Source: Aradus depressus
Lineage: Eukaryota > Arthropoda > Insecta > Hemiptera > Aradidae
DNA length: 64,000 nt
Direction of reading: 5' to 3'
Assembly (NCBI GenBank): GCA_963662175.1
Contig: OY759227.1
Span: 5,178,501-5,242,500 of the forward strand
The position numbers and the translations under genes were made by a program. The first letter of the stretch is position 1, and each line of letters begins with the position of its first letter. The notes beneath the pieces were generated by a model. That model saw only the letters and a program-made list of their open reading frames with translations. It was not told the origin of the DNA and ran no database searches. Shown here in pieces: positions 53,761-64,000 of this stretch.

Positions 53761-54843
53761 AAGTAATTGAGATTAGTTCACTAAACCAGCGAGAGGTTAC
53801 CGTACGTTATCATAATCAGTATACTCGATACAATGCTATGATCGATTCTTCTTTTAAAAAAAAAATAAGTTTAAATCATATTAATTTATTATTGATGTCA
53901 TAATGTAATTGTAAATCAGAATAATGTTAGAAAATAAGAAATATAATAAAAACTAAAACTAAATTAAAATGTGTAAGTAAAAGAAGGCTGTGATAATTTT
54001 GGCCAATGAGAAAAGGGGAGCAAAGTGCAAAAATGTGAGATGTGTGCTCCAAAGAGTAGCAAGGTTGTTCTTCTTGTGAGTGTGTTCAGAGAGGGTGGAT
54101 CGGTGTGTGTGGAAGTCAAGATGGAGAGTTGATGTATGTGAAAGTTTAAAGTGGTAGTAATAAATGACTATGGAAACTACGAAACTATCTCTGACAACCC
54201 AGTGAGGACACCAGATGAAGTCATCTATCACGCAGATGGAGAGAGAACAGAAGGAATAACTTAGTACTGTGGACAGATATACCGGAGAAGACCATGTGAA
54301 CATCTTACAACGCCATTACTTCGAGACACCAACCAACCAATGCACCACCAACTCGTTTATAAAACATATGCAGGTTTCTATCTTTTATATTGATATTTGT
54401 TGTTATATAATTAAGTTATTAACCCTTTAAACTAAAAAAAATTTAAAAAAAAGGAAAAAAAAAGAGATTTTAATAAACTATTATGTGATAAATGTAATTC
54501 TTGTGTATTTATTCATTTTATTCTTATGGTAACCGTAAATTCAATTCAATTATTGTGGATGGCATAATTCTCACACCTCAATTTTTTAAGTTAAATGTAG
54601 ATGGAAAGTTTACGCTAAGTAAGCACCGTTGCATAAAATGGCTCTCGAAAGCAGGGACTAAATTAATTAAAAATATAGCGTATAATAACCGTTGCATAAA
54701 TGTCGCAGCGAACAGGGACATGAAAATTAAATTTTATATGGCGCCCGAAATCTTGTAATCTTGTTTGTAAAAATTATTTTTGTCTTAATTGTAAAAATTT
54801 AAATTAATTTCGTATAATATTTAAAAAAGTATAGCGTCCCAAA
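53761..54843. other. Gap before gypsy Gag fragment, no gene recognised
   Basis: AT-rich DNA. The last 500 bp (54320-54843) may be LTR or leader sequence of the gypsy element whose Gag starts at 54844. A small frame at 54501-54758 has no recognisable content. Confidence 0.45.
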
Positions 54844-55857
54844 ATGGCCGACTTTAACAAGGGTTCAGGAGTTGCAACCCAAATCAAAGATGGTGGCACA
54901 AACAGTTTAAATAATAATGATATCATTAATATGGTGCAGCAAACAATAAAAAAAAAAGTATTTTTGAAATTAAAAATCAAGTAGAGTCAGCTAAAAATGA
55001 AGTAGAAAATAAAATAAAATCAATAAATAATGAAATTGCCCAAACAAATAGTGAAAGTGCCCAGATAAATAAACAGAGGCAAGAATATAATAATAAAAGG
55101 TTAGCAGCAATTAAAAGGGTAAATGAGGTAGTTGATCAAATGATAGAAGAGAGTAACAAAAATCAAATATTAAATATGCTCCAACAATTAATGGCCCAAA
55201 ATGAAAATAGTATTTCTGAATTAAAAAATGAAATAGAATCAACTAATAACGAAATTGACAAAATGAATAAAAATATCGTGAAATTTGGTAGTAAACGGAT
55301 ACCAGAAATTGAGATGATAACTAATAGAATCGATCAAAATAAAAAAATAAATGAAACTGAACAACAAAATAATAAGAAGGATGAAATTATAGTGGAGAGT
55401 AAAACGGACGTTAAAAATGTTCAGAATAATTATGAAAATAAATTAATAACAAATGATGAAAAGAAAAGAAATAAAATAGACGAGGTAAATAAATTAAAAA
55501 TAATTGATGAGGCTCAGCAAGATGGGTTAAAAATAATTCAAAGTAAAGTGAATAGAAATAGGAGAGAATATAGGAAGGAAAATAATGAAACACTGAAGAT
55601 AAATAAAAGTAAGAATTCTAAAAAAATCGGATATCGAAAATTAAAATGAAATAAATATGTAAATAAGCTTAATAAAACTAACAGTTATAAAAATAACAAT
55701 TGTAAGAAACCACAGTTTAGACATAATAGTAAAAATAAATTTAAGAATGCAAAAATATTGTATATGAGTCAAATACAGGAACAAAAAAATAGAAAAATAA
55801 TTATAGAGAAAGAAAGTAATTTATTTGGGCCGGCATTCAAGTGCCTTTCACAAAAAT
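54844..55857 (+). pseudogene. Gypsy-type coiled-coil Gag fragment, extremely A-rich
   Basis: ATG 54844 (MADFNKGSGVATQIK) opens a frame that shifts in an A run near 54950. It then continues as a long Lys/Asn/Glu-rich coiled coil with repeats such as EVENKIKSINNEI and ISELKNEIESTNNEIDK up to 55649, with a further basic piece (YKNNNCKKPQFRHNSKNK) to 55857. Coiled-coil N-terminus and basic Asn-rich tail resemble Gag of gypsy elements 1 and 3, on the opposite strand. The adenine bias is extreme compared with its neighbours. It ends in a 20-base A run. No pol follows. Confidence 0.6.
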
Positions 55858-55920
55858 GACAAAATACAGAAAAAAAAAAAAAAAAAAAAAAACATTAATA
55901 GTGATAAATAAAACTAAAAT

Positions 55921-57690
55921 CTAAGTTAAAATGTCCTGTGGGAGTCTGGGTCGCAGTCGGCGATGTGCAGTGGGCTGTCCAATATTGAAGTGGACAGCTC
56001 CAGGGCTGAGGGGCAGGTTCTGGAGGAACGTCTCAGTCAGAGATCGCAGGACGGTGTCCATGGGAGCTATGTCCAGTTCTTTATGAATTATACTGCCTCT
56101 CACGAACCACGGTACGTTGAGACCTATGCGGAGGGTTTTGTTTTGGAATGATTGTAATTTTCGTTTTACTGTTTTGCTTGCACTGTACCATATTGGGCAA
56201 GCATATGTTAGTAGTGGACGTAATAGTGATGTGTACAAGATTTTGATGCAATTTGGGCGGAGTGGAGTGTTGCGGTTAATGAGTGGATAAAGTTGCGAGA
56301 GTCTGATATGCTTGTTAGTTTTGTTGAGATGTGGGTGTGCCATGTGAGTCTTGTGTCCATGTGTAAACCGAGATATTTTAATGTTTGTTGTGAAGTAGTC
56401 CAGGGAATATCAGTATTATCAATTTGGATGTTGTGTCGTCCGCATAGGTAGCAAGCACCGTGGTCTGCGGGACTGGCATGTCATGACAGTATAAGTTAAA
56501 AAGAACTGGGTAGAGAATAGCTCCCTGAGGGACACCTGCACCTATCGTCCTCCGTCTGCTGACTTCGGCGTTGATCCTGACCTGGAAGGAGCGATCCCTC
56601 AAGAAAGATGACATCAGATTCTGAAGGTACTGCGGTGGTCCTGTCAGGTGAAGTTTGTACAGCAACCCCTCATGCCAGATGGAGTCGAACGCGGCTGCCA
56701 CGTCTAGCGATGCTGCAGCTGTATACTCCTTCTTTTCGAATCCTTTGATGATAGCTTCAGTGACCCGCTGAAGCTGGTGGAGGGTTGAGTGATTCGAACG
56801 GAATCCAAACTGGTGCTCCGGGATACTTTGCGTTGAGTCCAGGTGAGTCAAAAGCCGTCGAAGGATAATTTTCTCAAACACTTTTGATGTGGTCGGCAGC
56901 AAGCTGATTAGACGTTAGCTGGATGGATCATGCTTAGGTTTCCCAGGCTTGTGGAAAAGGAGGACTATCGCATTCTTCCAGGCCGAAGGAAAGTAGCCGA
57001 ACCGGAGGCATGCGTTGAAGATGCTGGTGAAGTAGGCGTCGACTTTAGGGGGAAGCTTCTTCAGCACCAGATTTGGGATGAGATCGTCCCCGGGAGTTTT
57101 CTTTGTTGGGAGCTTTCTGATGACTCCTCTGACTTCCTGTGGTGTTGTGTATTCTATCGGGAGTTCTGCAGTGGAGTGGTGTTGTGTCATGAAGTCAGTC
57201 ACTAGGTCTGTTGTTTGTGAGTTGGCGGAATTATGAAGTGTAAATTTTTGTTCTAAATGGACAGAAAATATGTTGCATTTGTCGTTATCAGTGATGGCTG
57301 GTGGTGTATGTCCGTCTGTAATCGTAGGTATTGGAGTATGCCGTCGCAAAATACGTTTTGTCTCAGTCCACAAGCTAGTGTCTCCCGGGGAAATGTCACT
57401 TAGATGTCGTTGGTAGTTAGATATACGGAGGTTGTCTAATTCCCACTTGACTGCGCGAGCCATGCGATTGAAGACAACCTTGTCCTGGGGTAGCCTAGAA
57501 CGTTGCCATAATTTTCGCAATCTATTTTTCTCTTTTATTAGCTGGAGAATGTGTCGGGGGACTGTTCTCTGGCCAGGCCGGAGATCCGAGTACTTCTCGT
57601 AGGTCGAGAGGTCGATTGAGCTCCTTATACAGTCATTAAAATGTCCAACGTGCAAGTCGATGACGTCCGTAGAGTTATAATTGAAAGAAA
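55921..57690 (-). mobile_element. Jockey-clade LINE fragment (RT), 5'-truncated
   Basis: Read from about 57655: the linker (LRPGQRTVPRHILQLIKEKN), then RT with KLPTKKTPGDDLIPNLVLKK, VLLFHKPGKPKHDPSS, a stop near 56912, LISLLPTTSKVFEKI (stop-adjacent), HQFGFRSNHSTLHQL, SLDVAAAFDSIWHEGL, GVPQGAILYPVLFN and TYADDT. A deletion or frameshift near 56390 leads to the C-terminal CPIWYSASKTVKRKLQSFQN block ending at 55921. This is the Jockey pattern. The endonuclease is missing. A Harbinger transposon lies immediately upstream of the truncated 5' end. Confidence 0.87.
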
Positions 57691-57976
57691 AAAAAATAAT
57701 AGGTGTCTAAAGCCTAGTACGCACTGGGATTCATTGTTCGGACTCTTTGTCGCTGAGCTGCGTCTCGGATTCATTTTCTTGCATCCGGGACGCTCCGCGA
57801 CAATGAATCTTGCATCTCGTGTGTTGCGTTTTAGTATTTTTTGAATCCCATCCGGAATTGGATTCTTTACACAATGTCGCGCAACATTGAGTCAGTGCGT
57901 ACGTGAATCTCGAACAGAGTGTGCCTCTCACCGTTCTCGCGCATTCATCTTTGTTGTTATCGCTTATCTGTTGATA

Positions 57977-58379
57977 ATGTGGACCACAGATTCAACTTTG
58001 CAGTTAATAGAGGATTTTCAAATGCGGCGATGCTTATGGGATGTTTCGGCTGCTGAATATAAAGACAGGGGGAAAAAAGTGGAAACTGTGGCTGAGTTAG
58101 CCGAGAAATATCATGTATCATTGTCGGAGATGGATAAAAAACTGCACACCTTGAAAGGTAAATAATTTATTATTGTAGATATAATTTAACTACATTTTCA
58201 TTGTAAATTATGTATTGTACAAACTCGTTTCTTATTGATTGAAGGTCAGTTTCGGCGGGAGCAAAGAAGGATCACTGATGCCAAAAAGAGTGGTGGTTCT
58301 CCAAAAAAGTCGACTTGGTTTGGATATGAACGTCTGTTGTTCCTGCTAATAAATGACCATGTACCTACTCCATACAAGA
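57977..58379 (+). pseudogene. Harbinger MADF/Myb-like DNA-binding protein, 3'-truncated
   Basis: Exon 1 from ATG 57977 to 58157 and exon 2 from 58245 join in phase across an 87 nt intron (GTAAAT to TTGAAG). Together they give a complete MADF domain: LIEDFQMRRCLWD, VAELAEKYHVSLSEMDKKL, FRREQRRI and WFGYERLLFLLINDHV. In Harbinger elements this second protein binds the transposase and the terminal DNA. The frame runs into the deletion junction at about 58379. Confidence 0.8.
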
Positions 58380-58394
58380 AAAAAAAAAACTTAC

Positions 58395-58832
58395 CTTTAT
58401 ATACGTTCTCAACGCAATTTTCATGGCTGTGCAGACTTCAGAAACAAACTCGGATATTATCTGCTTCGAAATTTTGAAAGTATACATGAGGCTTGTATAT
58501 GAATCTCCACTTGCGAGGAACAGGAGAGTGACTGCAAGCCTGTTGATTGCAGAAACTGGCTCCCTAAAATTGGTCTTCGTTTTCGAAATACTTGGTGCAA
58601 CCATTTTCAGGAGACATTCAAAATCGACTGGACTCATACGAACGAAATTGCGAAAACCCATTCCATCCTCCAATCTCAGTGTGTCAAGAAGATCGTACCC
58701 ATGGTTATTCCGATCCTTGAATAAATCACGCATCCACCAACGCGGTGGCTTTTTTTTAGTAGCATTTTTTTTACTCCATAGAGCTATGTAAAGTGCTACT
58801 GCAATTCCCGAAAGCGCGACCTCGTTCAACAT
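58395..58832 (-). pseudogene. Harbinger transposase, first exon only
   Basis: ATG 58832 opens 146 codons with PPRWWMRDLFKDRNNHG, FRNFVRMSPVDFECLLKMV and INRLAVTLLFLASGDSY, the N-terminal helix-turn-helix part of HARBI1-type nucleases. It ends at a perfect donor AAG/GTAAGT (58395/58394), after which the remaining element is the other gene. The DDE catalytic domain is absent, so the copy cannot transpose by itself. Confidence 0.85.
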
Positions 58833-58964
58833 TGCTCAGATTCAAACTAGATGCGTACACGATTTCCAGAGCGACAATGTTGCGGGGGAAAGAGTCTGCG
58901 ACATGAATCCGAGCGTCTGCGACAAAGAGTCCGAACAATGAATCTCAGTGCGTACTAGGCTTAA

Positions 58965-59640
58965 CTGATGGAAATTTTATATTGAAAATTGCTTGTCTAG
59001 GATTATGATCGAAAACTATAAAATGTAACATTAAAATTAAAGAATAAGTTAATAAAAGAATGTAAACATAGAAGTTATCACTTGATATTTGAATAGTGTT
59101 TAATGAATAAATAATTGAAATTAAAGTAATAGTAAAACTAAAATAACGAAAGATAGGAACGTAAAAAAATGATATGTCAACAAAGTTTGTGTCTAAGGTT
59201 ATAACTGATAATAGTAGTGAGATGACAGCTGTTTAGAGTATTTAATGATAAAGAACTGAAGATTGTAAACAGTTATAGAATATAAATATTGATTGTGTGT
59301 ATTATTTTATGGGATATATCGCATTTTTAGAGATATGAAAATGAAATTTAGGTCTAAGTTTGATTAATAAGATTTAAAGTGGGCATGTTCTGATAAAAAG
59401 AAAAGAATAAAAAATAAATTAATTAAATAATATAGGTGTAATAATTAATAATTAAATAAAATCATGTAGCTAAATAATGTTTAGTGTTTTGTTTGTGACA
59501 CTCTGAACAGAAAAATTTGGTATTTTTAAATGTTTTTTAAATTAAAAAAAAAATATTATTTATTGGGGTATATTATATTCAATGGTGGTTAATATTTTAT
59601 ATGGGGAAGTTTTATATAAAGGGTTAATATGTGTAATAAT
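58965..59640. other. AT-rich DNA, no gene recognised
   Basis: About 680 bp with many A and T runs. Nothing assignable on either strand. Confidence 0.5.
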
Positions 59641-59659
59641 ATTTTTATGATATATTTTG

Positions 59660-60240
59660 CATGCGTCACCCCACCAAGCGACGGCGTACGTTACTACTTC
59701 AAGCTAAAGAGCAGCCCTCCTCAGGATTACCAAAGCCTACCGTACAGTCTCCACGGCTGCGCTGCAGGTGCTGGCGGGGGCCCCACCCATAGACCTTGTC
59801 TTGGATGGGGCCGTCGCCTCGTACTTCTGTAGACGCGGCTTACCAATAGAGGCAGACACGGACATGGCCTTGCGTCAAGCCCTGGGGAGAGATGCAAGGA
59901 CGGGTGAGACCAGAGCGCCTGAGGGGCATTGTCCAGGAATGAATCGTAGAAAGATGGCAACAGCGTTGGGCGCAATCGACAGATGGCCGTACAACCTTCA
60001 CCTATTTCCCAGACGTCCAGACGCGCCTTGACTCTCCATGGGTACAACCAGACCATTGGACGTCACAGATGCTATCAGGTCACGGCGACTTCAGCGCCAA
60101 GCTCTTCTTCTTTAAGAAGAAGAACAGCCCAGCCTGCTCGTATGGCGGCGTCGAGACTGCGGAACACGTAGTTCTCGAATGCCCGCTATCCATCCTGCTT
60201 TGCTTTCAAGGCCTCAAACAACATAAGTCCCTATCCTCTT
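59660..60240 (+). mobile_element. R1-clade LINE, 3' terminal fragment
   Basis: The frame gives KAYRTVSTAALQVLAGAPPI, LDGAVASYFCRRGLPIE, then after a frameshift near 59950 a block with DGRTTFTYFPDVQ, HWTSQMLSGHGDFSAKL and GGVETAEHVVLECPLS. This is the C-terminal domain of R1-type polyproteins, including the Cys/His knuckle. Codon usage and GC are higher than in the surroundings. It is 5'-truncated and runs directly into the truncated end of the gypsy element on the opposite strand. Confidence 0.82.
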
Positions 60241-60244
60241 CTAA

Positions 60245-63200
60245 CCTATTTTTTTACGATAGTATGGCTTCAATAATGTGGAATGAAATTTTCCCCTTTC
60301 TAATTCAGGATTGTCGATGTCAGTTAGTAAGTAGTGTCCCCGTAACTAGTCTTGATTCTATAGGGTCCCTCAAAAATACTCTGGAATTTAGTAGCTTGGG
60401 TTTCGACATTTTCACAAGTCCTTAATGATTTGACTGCTACTAAATCCCCTATGCTAAATTTATACAATTCATGACTTTTATTGAATTTTCGCGAATTTAT
60501 TTCCCCCGCGACCTTTAATGTTTTCAACAACTTGGTCTCTTAGTCTGCGAATGTATCCTTCTCCAAGGTGTGTTTCATCTGTCTGTTGGTTTTCGTCTTT
60601 CTTAATCGTCTTATAGTACAGTTTGGACCATGGCGTCTGATGTCTAATCCCTAAGATGACCTCGCATGGATAGGCCTTTATTGTGGAATGGTAGGTATTA
60701 TTTATCACAAATTCTACGTCCTTCAAGTGGTTGGCCCATGCGGTATGTCTGTCTGTCAGTACCGTCCGGAGGTAATTCCCTATATCTCTGTTAGTCCGTT
60801 CGCTTAAATTACTTTGGGGGTGTCTTATCGAAGCGTATACGTATTTAATGTCGTATTCAGTCAAAGTCTGTTGCCACTGACGACTAGTAAATTGTGTCCC
60901 ATGGTCCATTAGTATTTTTGTCGGTTTTCCTAGTTCTGTTATAAATCTGTCAACGCACCGCAACGCTGCGCGTGTTGTTGCCTTTCCTACGTCATATAGT
61001 TTAACAAATTTTGAAAAATTATCGATCATAACGAATATATATCTCACTCCGCGTCTTCCCCGTGGCAATGGTCCTAAAAAGTCTACACTAACTAGTTGTA
61101 AGGGCTCTGTTGTCTCAATCGAGTTGTATTTAGAATAGTAGGTCTTATTTGAAATCTTATTCAGTTGGCATTTATGACCCGTACGCAAGATTTTACTGAT
61201 TTTTTTCATTAAGTGAGCGATGTGGTAGTGTGGGTTGATCAATTGAAATAGTTTATGAACTCCGATGTGTAAGTACGTGTTATGTATTGTTTCTATAAAT
61301 TGTGATTTGACTGTGTCTGGCACTAATATCCTAAAGGGTTTACAACCGCGTTGTGACAAAATGATATTGTTGACATATTTGTATTTTAATGTTTTGTATT
61401 CTGTTAATGTATTTGGAGTTTGGAATAATTTATTTAAAATATGTTGAGGTAAATCGTGAGTAGTATATTTATTGTGGAACTCCTTAACTATCTTGTTTAT
61501 TGGTGTGTTTTGGATAATGTTGTTAATTTGTATATCATTTGTTCTGTGTTTAATATTGTGTGTATCATTTGTTGTTATTTGTCTCGACAGAGTGTCGGCT
61601 ACCACATTTGCTTTACCACTAATGTGTAAAATTTCAAAATTAAACTGCTGTAAAAATAAACTCCACCTCATGAGGCGACTTGTTGTATTCTTACAGTTTT
61701 TTATAAATATAAGGGCTTTATGATCGGTTTCTATAAAAAATTTTCTACCAGCCAAATAAGTTTCATATTTCTGAACTGACCATACTATGGCAAGTAATTC
61801 TAGTTCTGTTAGTGTATACGTTTTTTCAGCTGTCCTAAGCACTCGGCTGGCAAGTGCCACAACTCCCTTTTCTTTTTCGTCTGTAAGTTGGTAAAGTTGT
61901 GAAGCTATTGCAAAACCACTGGCGTCTGTCTGTAAATAAAAAGGTTTAGAAAAATTTGGATGTCTCAGTATTACGTTGTCTAAAAATATACTCTTTGCTT
62001 TGTTAAAAATGTTGTCTTCTTGTAACCCCCATTGCCACTTAACACCCTTACGAAGTAAATGAGATAATCCCCCAATACATTGTCCATAGTCCTTTGTGAA
62101 TCGCTGATAATAGTTGGTTAACCCTATAAAGCCTTTCAATTCTGTGATATTAGTTGGAGTGGGAAAGTTCAGTATACTACTGACTTTCTCTGGTTGGGGC
62201 TTGATTCCATGTACACTTAAAATAAATCCAACATAATCTACTTCTTTTCTAAAGAATTTTGACTTTTCTATATGCACAGTGACCCCATTCTCAGATAGAG
62301 TGGAAAATAGGGATTCTAGTAAATTTAAATGGGAGTGGGAGGATTTTGACAAACATAACAAATCATCTACATACGGATGCATTTGGTCATAAAATTGCGA
62401 AAGGATATGATGGAGTCCTCTGCCTAAGGCAGCTAATGAAATGGACAAACCGAAGGGAACTCTACGAAATTGATAAACAACTCCTTCATACATAAATACA
62501 GTATATGGCTGGCTTTCCTGGTGCAACTCAATTTGCCAAAAACTTTTAATGAGGTTCACCGTACTTAAAAATTTTGTGTCTCCACAATGACGTAATATGT
62601 CATCAATTGATTGGGACATCTGATAGTTTGGGATCAAAAGGGCATTTAGTTTTCTCGCATCTAAACAAATTCTGACCTTTCCACTTGACTTTCCAACTAC
62701 TACCATCGGGTTAACATAAGGACTACGGCTCCTAGTAATTATGCCTGCTTGAAGCATTTCCTGCACCTCAGAATGGACAGCCTCCCTTTGGTACTCTTTT
62801 ATTTTATATGGCTTTATGAAATACGGGGTATCATCATTGACCATCAAACGATACTGAAACCCTCTGATCAGACCGGGTTCATTGGAAAAGATATGTTCAT
62901 ATTTATTTAGAATTTCTTTAAATTTCTGAATAACAGGTGGAGGCAGAGAATCATTTTCTGACAATATGTCCTGAATCTTATCTTCGAACAGATCAATCTT
63001 GCTTTCGAAAATTGAATTTTCCAGTCCCTCAATACATTGTATTTTTTGAGTAACTGTCTGGGTTGTATCGACATCTGTTACGAAAGGGATTTTAATTATG
63101 TTCCCGGGATCTGAATTTAACTGCAGTATTTTGTCTTTGAAATCTAAAATTACGGCATGACTATTAAAAAATTCGCTTCCTAAAATTATATTATAACTTA

Positions 63201-63534
63201 ATTCGGGGACTATTAAAAATCGGATATCAATATTATGCGTATGAAAAGAAATTGCCGATATGATCTGATACCTGATGGGCTTTGATCTTTTATTTACTGC
63301 AGTTATTATACTTACATTTGAGGTAGGCAAAATCTCATGCTTAAAATTATCTTTATTTTTATAGAAAAATCTTTCATTTACCGCGTTGAGCATTGAATCG
63401 CAATCCAAAAGGGCATTACATTTAACAGAACCGATTTTAATTTTTATCTCGTGGCAATATGTTAAATTTACTTCTTGGTCCCATGGCTTTTCTGATAATA
63501 ATATTTCATTAAACTCCTTCCGTAACGACATCAA
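60245..63534 (-). pseudogene. Gypsy element 3 Pol: protease, RT, RNase H, integrase
   Basis: A single frame of about 1018 codons from 63534 (first ATG 63531) to 60478, continuing in another frame to about 60245. RT shows RICLDARKLN, LIKSFWQIEL, RVPFGLSIS and HPYVDDLLCLSK. RNase H shows QTDASGFAIASQL, ETDHKALIFIK and DTLSRQ. Integrase shows VSVDFLGPLPRG, LMDHGTQFTSR and NLSERTNRDIG. Two active sites are damaged without breaking the frame: the protease reads LLDCDSMLNAV where element 1 has LLDSGST, and the zinc-binding pair reads TGHKC instead of CHKC. The frameshift near 60500 separates the C-terminal EGPYRIKTSYG and GKFHSTLLKPY blocks. Confidence 0.9.
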
Positions 63535-64000
63535 CCCATCTTCAAAAAAAGGTTGATTCTGACTCTCTGCCCGTACATGTCACTCTGAAATCTTATTAGT
63601 GACTTTATAATTATTATTAAAAATTTGTTTCCTCATCTGATCAGGAGGTTTCTGATCCTGAGTCATTAAGGGTCTCAGATAAGGCTTATCGAATTGTCTT
63701 TTATTCTGCCAATCCCTGTTCTGGGATTCTACTTCCAGATTGGGGGGAATATGGATACCTACTACCTTGTCCCTCATATTGTGAATTTCTAACGAATCGA
63801 TTTTGATTCCGATTAGAATTCATTGGGACATACGAGTTATTAAAATTTTGATTTCCCTGTCTATTTCTATTTTCTTGGAAACCTCCCTTTTCCTGTCTAT
63901 ACGGATTTTTTCTTATATCTTGGCTTGGCCCTGCCCATCTTTGTTCTCTCCCTCTAAATAGATTTTCCCCCGAATTATTCCCAACCTCAAAATTGTTCCC
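63535..64000 (-). pseudogene. Gypsy element 3 Gag, C-terminal basic part, partial
   Basis: From the window edge the minus strand reads an Arg/Asn/Gln/Gly-rich tail (GENLFRGREQRW, GGFQENRNRQGNQNF, NSNRNQNRF) ending at a stop near 63700. An overlapping frame (63580-63777) continues with KPPDQMRKQIFNN. This is the nucleic-acid-binding tail of Gag, which in this family lacks a CCHC knuckle. A frameshift separates it from Pol. Confidence 0.7.

Larger units (their letters stand above)
57711..58961. mobile_element. PIF/Harbinger DNA transposon, internally deleted
   Basis: Terminal inverted repeats of about 43 bp begin AGCCTAGTACGCACTG on each end, with one mismatch in the first 43 bases. They are flanked by the 3 bp duplication TAA (57708-57710 and 58962-58964), the PIF/Harbinger target preference. 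The element is only 1251 bp but keeps the 5' parts of both expected genes in convergent orientation: a MADF/Myb-like gene and a transposase gene. They meet at an A run near 58380-58390, which marks the internal deletion that removed the transposase catalytic core. Confidence 0.93.
60245..64000 (-). mobile_element. Ty3/gypsy retrotransposon 3, same family as element 1, partial
   Basis: Minus-strand Gag tail and Pol matching element 1 motif for motif. The 3' end is cut at about 60245 in the last residues of Pol, next to the R1 fragment, so there is no 3' LTR here. The 5' end lies outside the window. Confidence 0.88.

Noticed and set aside
1..64000. CRISPR arrays, bacterial operons or ribosomal RNA genes
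   Set aside because: No spaced short repeats of CRISPR type, no Shine-Dalgarno-led operons and no rRNA-like segments were seen; content is eukaryotic mobile elements throughout.

Overview
The window reads as AT-rich, transposon-dominated arthropod DNA, most likely from an insect. The support is the mix of element families (BEL/Pao, Ty3/gypsy, Mag-like gypsy, LOA, RTE, Jockey and R1 LINEs, PIF/Harbinger, a tRNA-derived SINE), short introns of about 80 nt, and a SINE tail of CCTAA units that matches the insect telomere word. I see no ordinary host gene. Almost every reading frame belongs to a mobile or virus-like element and most are broken.

Layout. 1-848: BEL/Pao Gag fragment (-). 1993-12732: a complete but dead Ty3/gypsy element (-) with 1.9 kb LTRs; the 5' LTR carries two SINE insertions and both LTRs carry a perfect four-unit heat-shock element. 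12733-33564: Polinton/Maverick (adintovirus-like) fossil A. It has a minus-strand capsid cluster (double-jelly-roll major capsid, a tiny basic ORF, penton-like protein, adenain-type protease, phospholipase A2/pX-like protein), then plus-strand packaging ATPase and DUF8207 gene, a small spliced minus-strand gene, and a protein-primed type family B DNA polymerase. The polymerase is interrupted by an RT fragment, a 1.7 kb unidentified insert and a Mag-like gypsy (24564-33395, perfect 5 bp target duplication), which itself holds a full-length LOA LINE (25917-31298, 10 bp target duplication).

33672-34062 is a 120 bp tandem repeat, followed by 3 kb of AT-rich DNA without genes. 37164-50438 is Polinton-like fossil B, bounded by inverted copies of a 110 bp sequence. 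It holds a DFQGF-type gene with a BIR-like tail, the major capsid gene, the tiny ORF, a pX-penton deletion fusion, an intact ATPase, the DUF8207 gene, a trimeric-fibre-like gene, a retroviral-type integrase with a chromodomain-like tail, and a minus-strand polymerase split by a 2 kb block with Cys-rich exons and an unknown 138-residue ORF. 50439-53760: RTE-type LINE (+). 54844-55857: coiled-coil gypsy Gag (+). 55921-57690: Jockey RT (-). 57711-58961: internally deleted PIF/Harbinger transposon with TAA target duplication. 59660-60240: R1 LINE tail (+). 60245-64000: a second gypsy of the first family (-), running off the window.

How the genes fit. The two Polinton-like fossils encode a virion-forming programme: capsid shell, pentons, protease, genome-packaging ATPase, fibre-like protein, integrase and self-primed polymerase. 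Comparing the two copies shows which small ORFs are real and where each copy is broken. Nesting gives a relative order: Polinton A, then the Mag-like gypsy inside it, then LOA inside that; and gypsy 1, then SINEs inside its 5' LTR.
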